Position numbers and translations under genes: made by a program. The notes below the pieces were generated by a model. That model was given only the letters and a program-made list of their open reading frames with translations, was not told the origin of the DNA and searched no databases. From the NCBI GenBank assembly GCA_963663945.1, contig OY760687.1, positions 806,001 through 870,000 on the forward strand: DNA of 64,000 nucleotides, in the 5' to 3' direction. This document shows positions 29,201-38,300 of the stretch, one piece after another. Each line of letters starts with the position of its first letter. Position 1 is the stretch's first letter. This stretch comes from Bin87 sp963663945. Its GTDB lineage: Bacteria > Chloroflexota > Dehalococcoidia > Lucifugimonadales > UBA3495.

Positions 29201-32183
29201 TGACCGAACTCGGCGCCTCGGCGGTGTAGCCGGTGGTGTCGGGGTGGAAAGCGGGGACCAGCATGGCGCCGTCAACCGCCAGGGTGGCAAGGGTGGCTCG
29301 TGGACCCTGAAGGCTGCCATCGACCTTTCGCGCTCCGAGAGCATCGCCCGTCGGTTGCGGGTGAAGGAGGTTCGCATCCCGGCCCGTTGTGGAATGCTTG
29401 ATGGTTCCTCCATTCAGACGCAACTGGTTGGCGCTCACGACAAATCCGCTGTTGTCCCGGTCTTCGGGCTGCACAACGTAATGGAACACCAGGGTGTCAG
29501 CGCCGGACCTGCTGACATAGGACAGGTCCTTGTCACTCCCCTGGATTCCCGGATGCCACAGCCTCATCCTCAAGGTGGGGATGCCACCGGAGATGTCCAC
29601 CACCACGTCAGCATCGAAAGTCACGCTGATCGCGATGGTCTCCCCGGCGCCGAAGGTGTCCGCTGCAGCGATAGGAGTGGACGTGACTACGATGCCGCCA
29701 GGCACGATCTCTGGGTCTTTGTTGACGCGGTGCCCCGCCTGGTGCTCCAGCGCATCGTGACCCAGGCGAGCGTCCGCGTTGCCGTTCCGCGTCCTGATGG
29801 TTCCGCCCTCCAGGGATATAGAGTCCGCGCCTATGGAGATCCCATCCTGGTCATGGTCGGAGCTGGTGACGGTGTAGGAGAACGTGGCGATGGTGCCGGT
29901 GGGATCGATGGTCGAATAGGTTGCCTCTACGGTGGAGTCTCCAATGGTAAGCTCCAGCGTGGGAAAGCCGCCGCTGGTGTCCACGATGGCCTGCACGTCC
30001 AGTTCGACCTCGGCATCTATGCGGTCACCGGTCACGTAGTTGCCGTCCGTCCCCGGGTCGCTCACCACTCGAACGGCCTGAACTTCGGTGATTGCATGCC
30101 GCGTTAAGGTCACGGAGTATGTCCGCGGAACGTAACCGGAGCGGGTGGCCGTAATCGTGATTTCGTTGTCACCCAGTGGCATCTCTACCTGGTGTCCAAT
30201 CGTGTCGGGGTCCGCGTCCGCGGGAAGGATGCTTACGGATGAGCCCGATGCCGGCGTGGCGGTCACGGTGGCGGTGGTCGCTCCCGCTGAGAGCGTGCCG
30301 GTGTAAATGGTTCTATTTGAACCGAAGCTCTGGTCCAGGGTCGCGTTGGAGATGGATAAGCCATTGAGTCTGGCGACCTGGCGATTTTGGTTGCCGTGCA
30401 CGGACTGGTCTGCGGACGCGGTGAAAACGCCGTGGCTCAGCCTGGCACTTGCCCCAGAGGCGGCATCGACAATGTCGCCTCTGTTGCTTTTCAAGCCGTT
30501 GCGTTGCACGCGTTGCCGGAAATTGCCGGTAATGGGCACGTCGGAACTCTTCACAACGTACTCGAACAGCAGCGTGCTGGTTCCGGATCCGCGGACAAAC
30601 GCAAAATCCCTCGGCGCGTTGAAAAAGTCCAACGTCTGAGATTTGTAACCAAGATGCACCACCAATTTCGGTCGTCCCACGGTGAGGTCAACCCTGACCG
30701 GCGCGTCGAAATCCACCGCAAAGGTGATCGTCTCGCCGGTCCCGTACACCCCGTTTCGCGACGCAGTTGAGGCGACGGAAATCCCGGTGACTTCCGGTCT
30801 CGAGTCGGGATCCAGGAGAATGTTGATCGTGTACTTTGTGGTGATGAGTCCCGTACCAGTCGCTTCCACCACCAGCGCGTTGTCGCCGTGCTCTAAATCG
30901 AGCTGATATCCGGCAAACACCGGGTCGGCGTCCGCCAGTTCCTCAAGGTCCGAGTCCAGGAATCTGACCGAAACGCCCTCCGAAGCCGTGGGAGTGACGG
31001 TGGTCTCGGTAGAGCCCGGAGCCGCTTCGCCAGAATATCTGGTGCGTATTGGAGAGAAGCCGGGTCGCAGGGTTACGCCGGTGAGGTCGAGGCTCTCGAG
31101 CCTGGCTGGAGGAACTGCCAGAGTATCGTCCACTTTGTGGTTGGGGTAGGTGCCAACGCGCTCATGAACCGTCACCGCGGGTCGCCCGTTGCTGGGGTCG
31201 GCGCTGGTGATTGTCCCGTCGTAAAGCTCAAGCTTATCGGAGCCAATATATATGCCGTTGGAGTCCAGGTCGCCCGGCTGGACGACGTATTCAAACACCA
31301 GTTTCTTGCCGCCTGAACCCCGCACGTAAGCGAAATCCACCAGCCGCGTAGGATTGTCATTATCTCCAATGCTCACCCTGATCTGGGGAACTCCGTTGGT
31401 CGTATCGACGTTGACCGCCTGGTCGAATTCGACCTGAACCGCGATGGTTTCGTCGCGGCCGTATGTGTTCGTGGCGGCCACGGGTTCGGAGACGACCGTG
31501 ATACCGTTGTTCGCGACGTACGGAGCATTCGCCAGCCGGCCCGCGACCTCGATGACCAGGGCGCCGTTCACGTCTTCGTTGTATCTCCAGTCATGGGAGG
31601 CCTTCACGGCCCGGTCTGCGATCGTCCAATCTGGGTAGCTATCCGCATCTGTGTTGTCCGAGTTCGTCTTGGCGAATTCTATCTCGTTGTCGTTTGCGCA
31701 GCCGTGGAGGCAGTCGAGAACGAACATATAGCTGGTGTTGGGCTGCAGCATCTTGTCCGGCGGCGGGTTGAATGAGTATTTGGACGTGTTGTTGTCTTCA
31801 AAGGTTCCCCGGTGGCTGAGGGTGAACAGTTTGCTGCCGCGCGAGCCGTCGGCCAGCACGGTGTACAGCGCTCCCTCGATGGTGATGAAGCGGCTCTCGC
31901 TGCCTTCCTCCACTCGCACCCAAATCCTGTCCAGCAGGTAAGCTCCGCGAGCCGCGCCCGTCGTGAACGTCTGGCCGTAACCCTTCTGACCGCTTTCGGC
32001 GGTGAACTCACCGTTGCGGGATTGGTCGAAGTTGCTGACCAGGGTTACGGTGGTTTGCGCCTTCACGGGCTGCGTCCAGAGCCACAACGTACCACCCACC
32101 GCAAGTATCGCCATGGACACCGCGAAAAGCAGACAAACCAGCCCCTGGCTTGTGAAGCCGCGGCCGGAATTCAACCCGCGCAT
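23211..32183 (-). CDS. Giant exported repeat protein with Cadherin-like beta-sandwich domains
   Basis: About 2990 residues. An N-terminal hydrophobic segment (LVCLLFAVSMAILAVGGTL) and QPVKAQ cleavage-like site are followed by a choice-of-anchor-type domain (QTFTTG, YMFVLDC). Most of the protein is a tandem array with a unit of about 357 residues. Each unit has two related beta domains (DPGTDxTYAEGD..., then GGVAITSTPQ...YGLGETI) and one PF12733-like Cadherin-like domain (TGVTLAPAFDADTTTYVG). The C-terminal cap has four Cys and no LPXTG motif. The GTG at 32222 is the longer start; ATG 32183 gives a better signal peptide. A role in surface adhesion or cell-cell contact is likely by analogy. The long frames antisense to it are artefacts. 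Confidence 0.88.
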   Translation of the reverse strand: MRGLNSGRGFTSQGLVCLLFAVSMAILAVGGTLWLWTQPVKAQTTVTLVSNFDQSRNGEFTAESGQKGYGQTFTTGAARGAYLLDRIWVRVEEGSESRFITIEGALYTVLADGSRGSKLFTLSHRGTFEDNNTSKYSFNPPPDKMLQPNTSYMFVLDCLHGCANDNEIEFAKTNSDNTDADSYPDWTIADRAVKASHDWRYNEDVNGALVIEVAGRLANAPYVANNGITVVSEPVAATNTYGRDETIAVQVEFDQAVNVDTTNGVPQIRVSIGDNDNPTRLVDFAYVRGSGGKKLVFEYVVQPGDLDSNGIYIGSDKLELYDGTITSADPSNGRPAVTVHERVGTYPNHKVDDTLAVPPARLESLDLTGVTLRPGFSPIRTRYSGEAAPGSTETTVTPTASEGVSVRFLDSDLEELADADPVFAGYQLDLEHGDNALVVEATGTGLITTKYTINILLDPDSRPEVTGISVASTASRNGVYGTGETITFAVDFDAPVRVDLTVGRPKLVVHLGYKSQTLDFFNAPRDFAFVRGSGTSTLLFEYVVKSSDVPITGNFRQRVQRNGLKSNRGDIVDAASGASARLSHGVFTASADQSVHGNQNRQVARLNGLSISNATLDQSFGSNRTIYTGTLSAGATTATVTATPASGSSVSILPADADPDTIGHQVEMPLGDNEITITATRSGYVPRTYSVTLTRHAITEVQAVRVVSDPGTDGNYVTGDRIDAEVELDVQAIVDTSGGFPTLELTIGDSTVEATYSTIDPTGTIATFSYTVTSSDHDQDGISIGADSISLEGGTIRTRNGNADARLGHDALEHQAGHRVNKDPEIVPGGIVVTSTPIAAADTFGAGETIAISVTFDADVVVDISGGIPTLRMRLWHPGIQGSDKDLSYVSRSGADTLVFHYVVQPEDRDNSGFVVSANQLRLNGGTIKHSTTGRDANLLHPQPTGDALGARKVDGSLQGPRATLATLAVDGAMLVPAFHPDTTGYTAEAPSSVTQVTLTALAALDADPISAVIDPADADGAIAGHQVPVVEGEMVTIQVMKPGAASTTYGVALSRSSARVQSVAISSDPGVDSTYAEGDAITATVTFGSPVTVDTTGGTPYVTIAVGSNRRNAVYSSIDATNRILTFSYTVVAADDDQDGVSIGANSLALNGGTITDSVSSVAAVLTHAALSDQSGHLVSRIPKVVTGGVAITSTPQATNDTYGLGETIAFSVTFDSVVDVDTTGGTPTLTMGFSEGGGAAVSKTLTYASGTGTATLVFEYTVLIDDVDDDGVAMAANQLALNSGTITHATTGQDALLTHAQPGTNGVFAEHLVDGSLGADRATLSGISLTGVTLAPAFDADTTTYVGNATTGTTQTTVSATAETGTSITISPADAEDGVDGHQVDVSQGTAITVTASADGKLTSTYTVTISFNAAVQSVAVSSDPGTDDTYAEGDAITVAVTFDRPVSVDTAAGTPYVTIAVGSNDRNAAYTSIDATDRILTFSYTVVAADDDQDGVSISANSLALNGGTITDSVSSRAAVLTHAALSDQSGHLVNRIPMVVTGGVAITSTPQVTTDTYGLGETIAFSVTFDSVVNVDTTGGTPTLTMGFSEGGGNPVSKTLAYASGSGTATLVFEYTVLIDDVDDDGLAMAANQLALNSGTITHSTTGKDANLSHAQPGTNGVFADHKVDGSLGADQATLSALSLTGVTLGPAFDADTTTYVGTATTGTTQTTVSATAETGTAITISPADAADGVDGHQVDVSQGTAIMVTAAADGKITSTYTVTISFNAAVQSVAVSSDPGTDATYAEGDAITVAVTFDRPVTVDTAAGTPYVTIAVGDNDRNAGYSSIDATNRIMTFSYTVVAGDSDQDGLSIGANSLALNGGTVTDSVSNRAAVLTHARLADQSSHLVNKIPKVVAGGVAITSRPQATNDTYGLGETIAFSVTFDSVVDVDTTGGTPTLTMGFSEGGGAAVSRTLAYASGTGTATLVFEYTVLIDDVDDDGVAVAASQLALNSGTITHSTTGLGALLTHAQPGTNGVFADHKVDGTLGADRATLSALALTGVTLAPAFDADTTTYVGTATTATTQTTVSATAETGTSITISPADAEDGVDGHQVDVSQGTAITITASADGKITSTYTVTISFNAAVQSVAVSSDAGTDSTYAESDAITATVTFGSPVTVDTTGGTPYVTIAVGSNRRNAVYSSIDATNRILTFSYTVVAADDDQDGVSIGANSLALNGGTITDSVSSRAAVLTHAALSDQSGHLVNKIPKVVTGGVVITSTPQATTDTYGLGETIAISVTFDSVVNVDTTGGTPTLRTRLWHPGIRARDKDMAYASGSGTDTLVFEYVVQGEDMDNTGIVVSRNQIRRQGGTIKHASTGRDANLNHGTPASDGTPSRHKVDGSIQLAALTTLSLSDMTLSPAFAYGTISYTATVGRGVTETTVSASADTGSTVVITPADSDTNTDGHQVDLDRGANTSTVNVSKPGLTTRSYTVTVNRLWAEISGVSFSSNPGWDDTYATGDEIELSVRFDGPVSVDTTNGTPYVGFVSGAYNRQASYKSIDSNNRVLTFTYTVNSLDSSVAGLALGENGLALNGGSIKHLVTNEDALITHGALDPNPRHQVNKRPRIVSGGVKIASNPVSADGFYGEGETIRFRVEFDSLVVVNTDSGTPTLVVRIGDTDNPARDVGFSYSGGSGTASIEFEYTVQSGDRDSNGIYLGADRLRLNGGSIRHITTHRDATLGHGALGTLASHDVDGSQAPTVLKLCGARLINKDARVDLCWELGSPIPTDADVVFELRRKSYFGASIEDLDTEDFGIWREAEPGDDYTGCGDTCIRFMHTHFSGRGGAVTYQARMRQGDTILNTSERLGVHTPNWDSAELDSELSGVYLPHRFANYPNEVATGIFRTDLTFTDPEVRFTTVELVRGLTASDFQITNGTVTNIIIDQGGLYVITVMPTTLGVPVTIKLPQGRVHGVGSSITSDGQNTFTRPNNASNTLTVQTAEP
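24700..30063 (-). repeat. 1071-bp tandem repeats inside the giant gene
   Basis: The same codon position recurs at 24700, 25771, 26842, 27913 and 28984, exactly 1071 bp (357 codons) apart, and the next equivalent point at about 30063 is 1080 bp away. The three units between 25.7 and 28.98 kb are nearly identical at DNA level, indicating recent expansion or gene conversion; the outer units are diverged. Confidence 0.85.
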
Positions 32184-32222
32184 GCAACGCCCTGCTATTG
32201 CTGGCAATCTGTTCCTGTCCAC

Positions 32223-32943
32223 GTGACCTTGATCTCAGGTCCCTGCATTTGGTAACGCCGCTGCCGATGAGGTCAATGCCGCAGACTCTTCCCTCGCCCG
32301 AAAGCAGGCTGTAGATAATGAGGTCGGCGGTATCGGCTGCCCGCCTCCAGCGCTGGATCAAATCGATTCGTCGATTCCGAGTTGTGCATCAGCAAATAAT
32401 CCCGCGATGGACAGTCGATGATGCTGCCGATACGGGTTTGAAGTCTGTGCAACCACTGAAACGGACAATACAGGCGCAAACAGTCCGACAGTGATATGCT
32501 GATGGCGCTGGCGACTAACCGTCTAAAGCGACACGGTCATCCCGTTTATGCCGCACTGACAAATTCCGGTGTCGAGCAAAATCACCCGTGCACAGTGCAA
32601 AATTGGCAACAGATTGCGCACGAGCGCCAGCCGCCATGTGCGCGCTCGCCGACACTTGGACGATGCGAAACCCTGGGGTCCTAACTCAGCGTATTTCCCG
32701 CCTCGTCACCACTGTCTGGCAGCGGATCCTTCCCAGCCGGTCGGCGCCCCAACGGCTGGCGGATGCGGTTTCGGCAGCAACACGACCGGCGATCTCAACA
32801 GCGCGTCCACTCTCCGAGGATGGTGTCGGTTCCTCACTGATCCTCGAGATTGCTCGCAGCGGCGAGTCCGGCGATAATTGTGCGGTCTTGCTGATGCGGC
32901 ATTGCGCGAGAAATGGACACACTATCTTCCGAGGTAGGTTCAG
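32223..32943. other. Intergenic region between giant gene and membrane regulator
   Basis: No gene supported. Divergent promoters for the giant protein (-) and the HTH membrane protein (+) should lie here, but no clear consensus pair was picked out. Confidence 0.4.
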
Positions 32944-34392
32944 ATGGCGGAATTAAATCCGGAAGCGCAGCGAGCGCGGTCCGCCCAGGTTGGCTTTGTC
33001 ATGCGAGCCTACCGGGAGGCATTCCTGGAAGAAGATGGTCGACGGGGGGTTTCGCAAGAGGAGCTGCTGCGTCGGATGACCGCAGTTGACGATTCCTTCT
33101 CACCGAGGTTCAGCCATGCCACCGTGTCGCGCTGGGAGGCCGGCGCCACCCGACCCACCGTGGAGCGGCTCCGCATCTTCGGCAAGGCATTGAACCTGTC
33201 CGACGACGAAATCCTGGGCCTGATCGCGCTGGCTGGCCTGGAGGATGACTCGCAACGCAACATCGCACCGGAAGCGGATATTGAATCGACGCCGGGAACC
33301 GAAGGACCTCTGGAAGCAACGCATGCCTCCGCAACCGAAACGAACTCCATTGGCAACAAGGTCGATTCCCTGGCTCGGTGGAATGCCTCGTTGCGTTTCC
33401 TGTCTTTCCGGTTCCTTTTGCCCGCCGCCTATGTTGTCATCGGCGGCTTTGCTCTGAATTACCTGGGCTGGAACAATGACTGGATGCCCCTGGCATACGT
33501 CATGATGGCGTCTTTGCTGGTCCTGGCGCAGGCCTTTGTCTGGCCGGAGAACCGGCAGAGCCTGCGCGATTTCTATTGGGCGTCGATGTTTATCCTCCTG
33601 GTATTCCCCGCCTTCCGGTTCGCCCCGCTGGGTTTGGACCAGTACGGTTTTTACCGGATCGGCGATCTCTCCGGTTCCCACATGCCCTATCTGCTGATGC
33701 TGTTGGTGGGCGTGGCCCTCGCCGGTTTGTCGGCCCTCTCATTCCAGTTGCTCTGGATGTGGCAGTCCTCGGGCGCCAGGGCGAAACGCAGCCCCCTGCT
33801 CAGGGCAGTTTGGACGGTTATACCGTCAACGCTGCTGTCCTACGCCGCGGTGGTCGTGCTCTCCGGCGCGACGGTGTGGATCCAATCGACAGTGGCGATG
33901 CCCATATTGGCTGTTACGCTGATCACACTGTTGGCGATCAGGAACCGGAAGACCGACCCGGACCGGAGCCAGGGCCGGTTCCTGTTGCAAGCCTCATTCA
34001 CCATCGTGATCGTTGCATCGACCCTCGGGGCGACGGCTGTAGTGCTGGTGTCCACAGCGCCCGATCTGCCCATGGCGCTCCCGGATCATAACCTGCTGGG
34101 CTCATGGGAGATTGATTTCGAACGGCTGGGTTACACCAAGGACCAGGTCCAGGAACGGCTTGACATCGGATACATGTGGCACAGCATGTGCCTGTATGTG
34201 TACATGGTAGCGGTGGTCGCTGGCAGCCTGCTGGTGGCGGTTTATCGGCTGGCCGGGGGCTCCAGCCCCGGTCTCAGGGAAGCGCTCGCCGATACCGGGG
34301 CAGACCCGGCGATCGCGCAAGACCACCGAGCCTCCGGTTTTCAGGTGGCCCGGGTCCCCGCTCCGCCTTTGACCGCAGCGCCCCGGCGGTGA
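32944..34392 (+). CDS. Membrane-anchored XRE-type HTH regulator with about eight TM helices
   Basis: 482 residues. An N-terminal helix-turn-helix domain (about 14-98) contains VSQEELLRRM, FSHATVSRWEAGATRPT and a LSDDEILGLI tail typical of XRE/Cro proteins. A linker (100-150) leads to hydrophobic helices at about 156-174, 182-199, 211-228, 248-270, 290-308, 315-332, 349-370 and 416-434. ATG 32944 has GAGGT about 8 nt upstream. The fusion suggests direct coupling of a membrane signal to transcription. It lies between the two giant surface-protein genes, reading away from one and towards the other. The membrane part belongs to no family I recognise. Confidence 0.8.
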   Translation: MAELNPEAQRARSAQVGFVMRAYREAFLEEDGRRGVSQEELLRRMTAVDDSFSPRFSHATVSRWEAGATRPTVERLRIFGKALNLSDDEILGLIALAGLEDDSQRNIAPEADIESTPGTEGPLEATHASATETNSIGNKVDSLARWNASLRFLSFRFLLPAAYVVIGGFALNYLGWNNDWMPLAYVMMASLLVLAQAFVWPENRQSLRDFYWASMFILLVFPAFRFAPLGLDQYGFYRIGDLSGSHMPYLLMLLVGVALAGLSALSFQLLWMWQSSGARAKRSPLLRAVWTVIPSTLLSYAAVVVLSGATVWIQSTVAMPILAVTLITLLAIRNRKTDPDRSQGRFLLQASFTIVIVASTLGATAVVLVSTAPDLPMALPDHNLLGSWEIDFERLGYTKDQVQERLDIGYMWHSMCLYVYMVAVVAGSLLVAVYRLAGGSSPGLREALADTGADPAIAQDHRASGFQVARVPAPPLTAAPRR

Positions 34393-35322
34393 TCGGGCGG
34401 GCTCGCACCAGACCCCGCCGGGGCGACAGGATTCGACGGTGGGCGGCATCCTTCCAGCCGTTCGTCCATTATGGTTCGGCCGTTGACGCCGTTTTAGCGC
34501 CATGCTGCCGCCGCGCTGGCTGTCGGCAACCCCGGCTCACGTGGCCCGATGACGCTCCACAATCTTTGCCTGAAAAGGCGGGAGCAGGTTCAAAACTGCC
34601 CGAGCACCGTCAGATAGCGTCGGGCCCGCTTTGGAAGGACGGCCGATCCCGGTGACGGTCGCTGAATGCTCTGTCACCGGTCGTTTGATAGCGCTGACGG
34701 ACACCACATGGGCTGTCCGTTTTTCAATTGGCAGTGACATTCGGGTAATGACGTCCTAGCATGTATGCGGGCGTCATCGTGACCGCTATATAGGCTCACG
34801 CATGAGTTGCGCCCGATAACAGAAAGTCCTCCCACATACGGGAGGCTGTTCATAACCCATCAAGGCGAATACGCCAGGACGTTTCATAATTTTGTAGGAC
34901 TGGGGATATCCCAGGCGAGCGCGGCGAAAGCGCTTGCGGCTCAACCCCTTCACAGCATCACCTGGGCGGGCTCCCCGTGGCTCTGTGTTGGCGTTGTGCG
35001 CCACGGTTTGCGTCTGTTGCGCCTGCTCGGGTGTCGGAACGGCGGTCGTCGCCGGGACGATCCGCATCCGCGGAACCGTTCATATCCGTGCCTGACCCCT
35101 TGCATCAAGCGTGCCAGCGCGGTTAGGCGCCGAGACCTGGCGAAGCCGCACCGGCGATAGTCGGGGATCATAACCCCTCGCCCACACCCGATCCCATCAA
35201 TAAGAAATTCTCTCGAATAATTTCAAGGGACGCTTGGGTCGGCTCAACCTCGGCGACTGGCTCGACCATTGGCATGCCGTCCATCGCAAGCGTACCCACA
35301 GCAACATTTGGGCCAGGCATAC
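34393..35322. other. Long intergenic region (about 930 nt)
   Basis: No gene is supported. It includes a short hairpin at 34828-34845 (CCTCCC, six-base loop, GGGAGG) not followed by a U-run. It should contain the promoter of the propeller/cadherin gene. Confidence 0.4.
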
Positions 35323-38300
35323 ATGGCCCGAAGACGGAGAATAACCGTGCTTACAGCCATAACTTCAAACTCAAAAGCCCTTCACGCCATAACCACCTTT
35401 GCAACCGCGATCTTCATAGCAACCATGCTGCTTTTCGGCGTCGGACACGACACGGTCCATGCCGGCATCAACGCACATTCCCGCAGTTTTGACTTGAGCA
35501 TTGCGCAATACTCGCCCAGAGGCGTCTGGTCGGACGGGACAACAATCTGGGTGACGAACAGCCTGGACAGAAACAGCAAACTGTGGGCCTACCGGCAGGC
35601 GACCGGCGCTCGCACCTCGGACAAGGACATATCGCTGACCGACGGCAACAACAAACCCATGGGGATCTGGTCCGACGGCAGCATCATGTGGGTCGTGGAC
35701 TGGGACGACAACAAACTGTATGCCTACGAACTGGACACGGGAGCGCGCCAGTCGGACCGGGATATCTCACTCCACAGAAACAACACCTCTCCGCGGGGGG
35801 TTGGCGGCACCACGCAGGTGATATACGTGGTCGACAAGCACGACAAGCATGTATACGCCTACTACCTGTCCGACGGCTCTCGGTTCGTGAGTGCGGAATT
35901 CGACCTTCACGGCTCCAATGACAGTCCCTGGGGCTTCACCGCCAGCAGCAGTCAGGACGTTTTCTGGGTAACCGACCTCTCCGACCAGATGCTCTACCGC
36001 TACTACTATACCGGCCTGGGATCCACCCGGGGCGGACAGGACTTTAGAGTGCCTTTGGGCAACGGCGACCCCATGGGTCTTTGGGGCGATGGCGAAGTCT
36101 TCTGGATGATTGATGGCGAGGATGACCGCGTTTACGCGATGATCCACAAGGATTTCCGACACTCCGGCGATGACATCACCATCAACGATGTGACCGATCC
36201 CAGGGGCATCTGGACCGACGGCGAGACCATGTGGGTCTCATACTCCACTGCTTCCACCGGCGCGGTGCTTGCGTACAGCTTGAGCACCGGCTCCCGGGAT
36301 TCCGCCAAGGAATTCACCCTGGCAGACACCAACGAAAGCCCGGTTGCCATGTGGTCGGACGGGACGCACATCTGGGTGGGCGAGGAGGACGGACGAACTC
36401 TGTACGCGTACTCGCTGGACAACTCCGGCGCTTACAGCGTCATACATTCCCGGGTGTTGACGTATGACAACGCGGATCCCTCGGGTTTCTGGTCAAATGA
36501 CGACCTGACCTGGGTCGCCGATGCCACCGACGACAAGATCTACGCGTACGATGCCTCCACATTTTTCAGGCACAGCAACCGCGACATCGACCTCGCTACC
36601 GAGAACGGCGATCCCGGGAACATCTGGTCCGACGGGAACACCATGTGGGTGTTTGACACCGCCGACAAGAATGCCTACGCCTACAGCCTGCGCACCGGCA
36701 ACCGGAAACGCACCGAGGAGTTCCGGCCGGTTCCCGGCAACGATAATTTCAGCGGCGGCATGACCGGCCACGGGCTGCGATTCTGGGTGGTGGACACCGA
36801 TGACCAGAAATTGTACGCCTACGCCAAGCAGAATACCCCCGCCTCCTTCAGCGAGCGCAGCGCGCGATTCAAGATCCATCACAGCCTCGCTGGAGACAGC
36901 CTCATCGGGTCTGCGCCTGCTGCCACCGACGTGGACAATGACCCACTGATCTATGCAATCAAAGGCACGGATTCCCAACGTTTCACCATCGACCGCCAAA
37001 GCGGCGAGATCAAATCCAAGTCGGACGCCACATTCACCGCCGGAGAGCAACTGTCTTTTGTGGCCACCGTCAGAGACGGCAAGGGCCTGCTGGACGGCGC
37101 CGATCGCACCGCCGATGACTCGGTCAACGTCGTCGTCAACGTGATTCACAACGCCAATCCCACATTTGTCACCGAAGATGGCACGACGTTCACGGTTGCC
37201 GAAGATATCGCGGTCGGCGACGCCGTCGCCCAGCTCGACACCACCGATCTGGACAACCATGCCCTGGTGATCGGGATCAGGCGTTCAGCGAGATTTCCCT
37301 TCAGGGTGGTCGCCGGTCAGATCGAGCTGAAGAGTGATGAAACACTCGATTTCGAAACCGTTGCTTCTTACGACCTCCCCGTGCGCGTCCGAGATGATCT
37401 GAACGAAGCCAACGAGGCGGACGACGAGTGGGATGATGAGATCGACATCACCATCCAGGTGAGCAACGTCGAAGAGGCCGGAACCGTCACCCTGGGATCA
37501 AACAACCCCCAAGTCAACGTGTCGCTGACGGCATCGCTCACTGACCCCGACGGATCCGTCGCGGATCTCACCTGGCAATGGCAAACGGCGGCTACCGTGG
37601 ATGCCGCCACCTGGACCGATATCAGCGGCGCCACGGCCAGCAGTTACACTCCCGTATCGGGTGATGTCGGTAAATTCATCAGGGCGCTGGCGTCCTACGA
37701 CGACGGACAGGGAATGGACAAAACGGCTTCCGGAGTCGCGAGCAACTCCGTATTGGCTGATACGCCAACCAACCAGTCGCCTTCGTTCACCGAGGGCGCC
37801 ACGACCTCACGATCCATCGCCGAGAACGCAGAGAGTGGCGCCCTTGTTGGCGCGCCGATTGTCGCCACCGATCCGGACACTGATGACACTTTGACCTACC
37901 GGATGCTCAGCGAGGGCTCAAATCCATTCCGCATGGATTTCAATACGGGCCAGATCTCCCGCACGCCGCAAACCTTTTTGAGTTACGAACGCGGGGCTTC
38001 CTACACCATGAACGTGATAGTCCGCGACGGCAGGAACGCCGATGGCGAAGACGACGTCGCGTGGGATGCCTCTATTGACGTTACAATCAATGTGCTCGAT
38101 GTCGACGAGCCTGGCATGGTTGCCCTCACCGAGGAACACCCACAGGTCGGACAGCAGCTCAGCGCTGAGCTGGATGACCCTGATATCCCCGTCACCAATG
38201 TCTCCTGGCAGTGGCAGACCGCAGACACCGCTGACGCCACCACCTGGACAGGCGTTACTGACGCCACCACGGGTGACTACACACCCACGCTTGCTGATCA

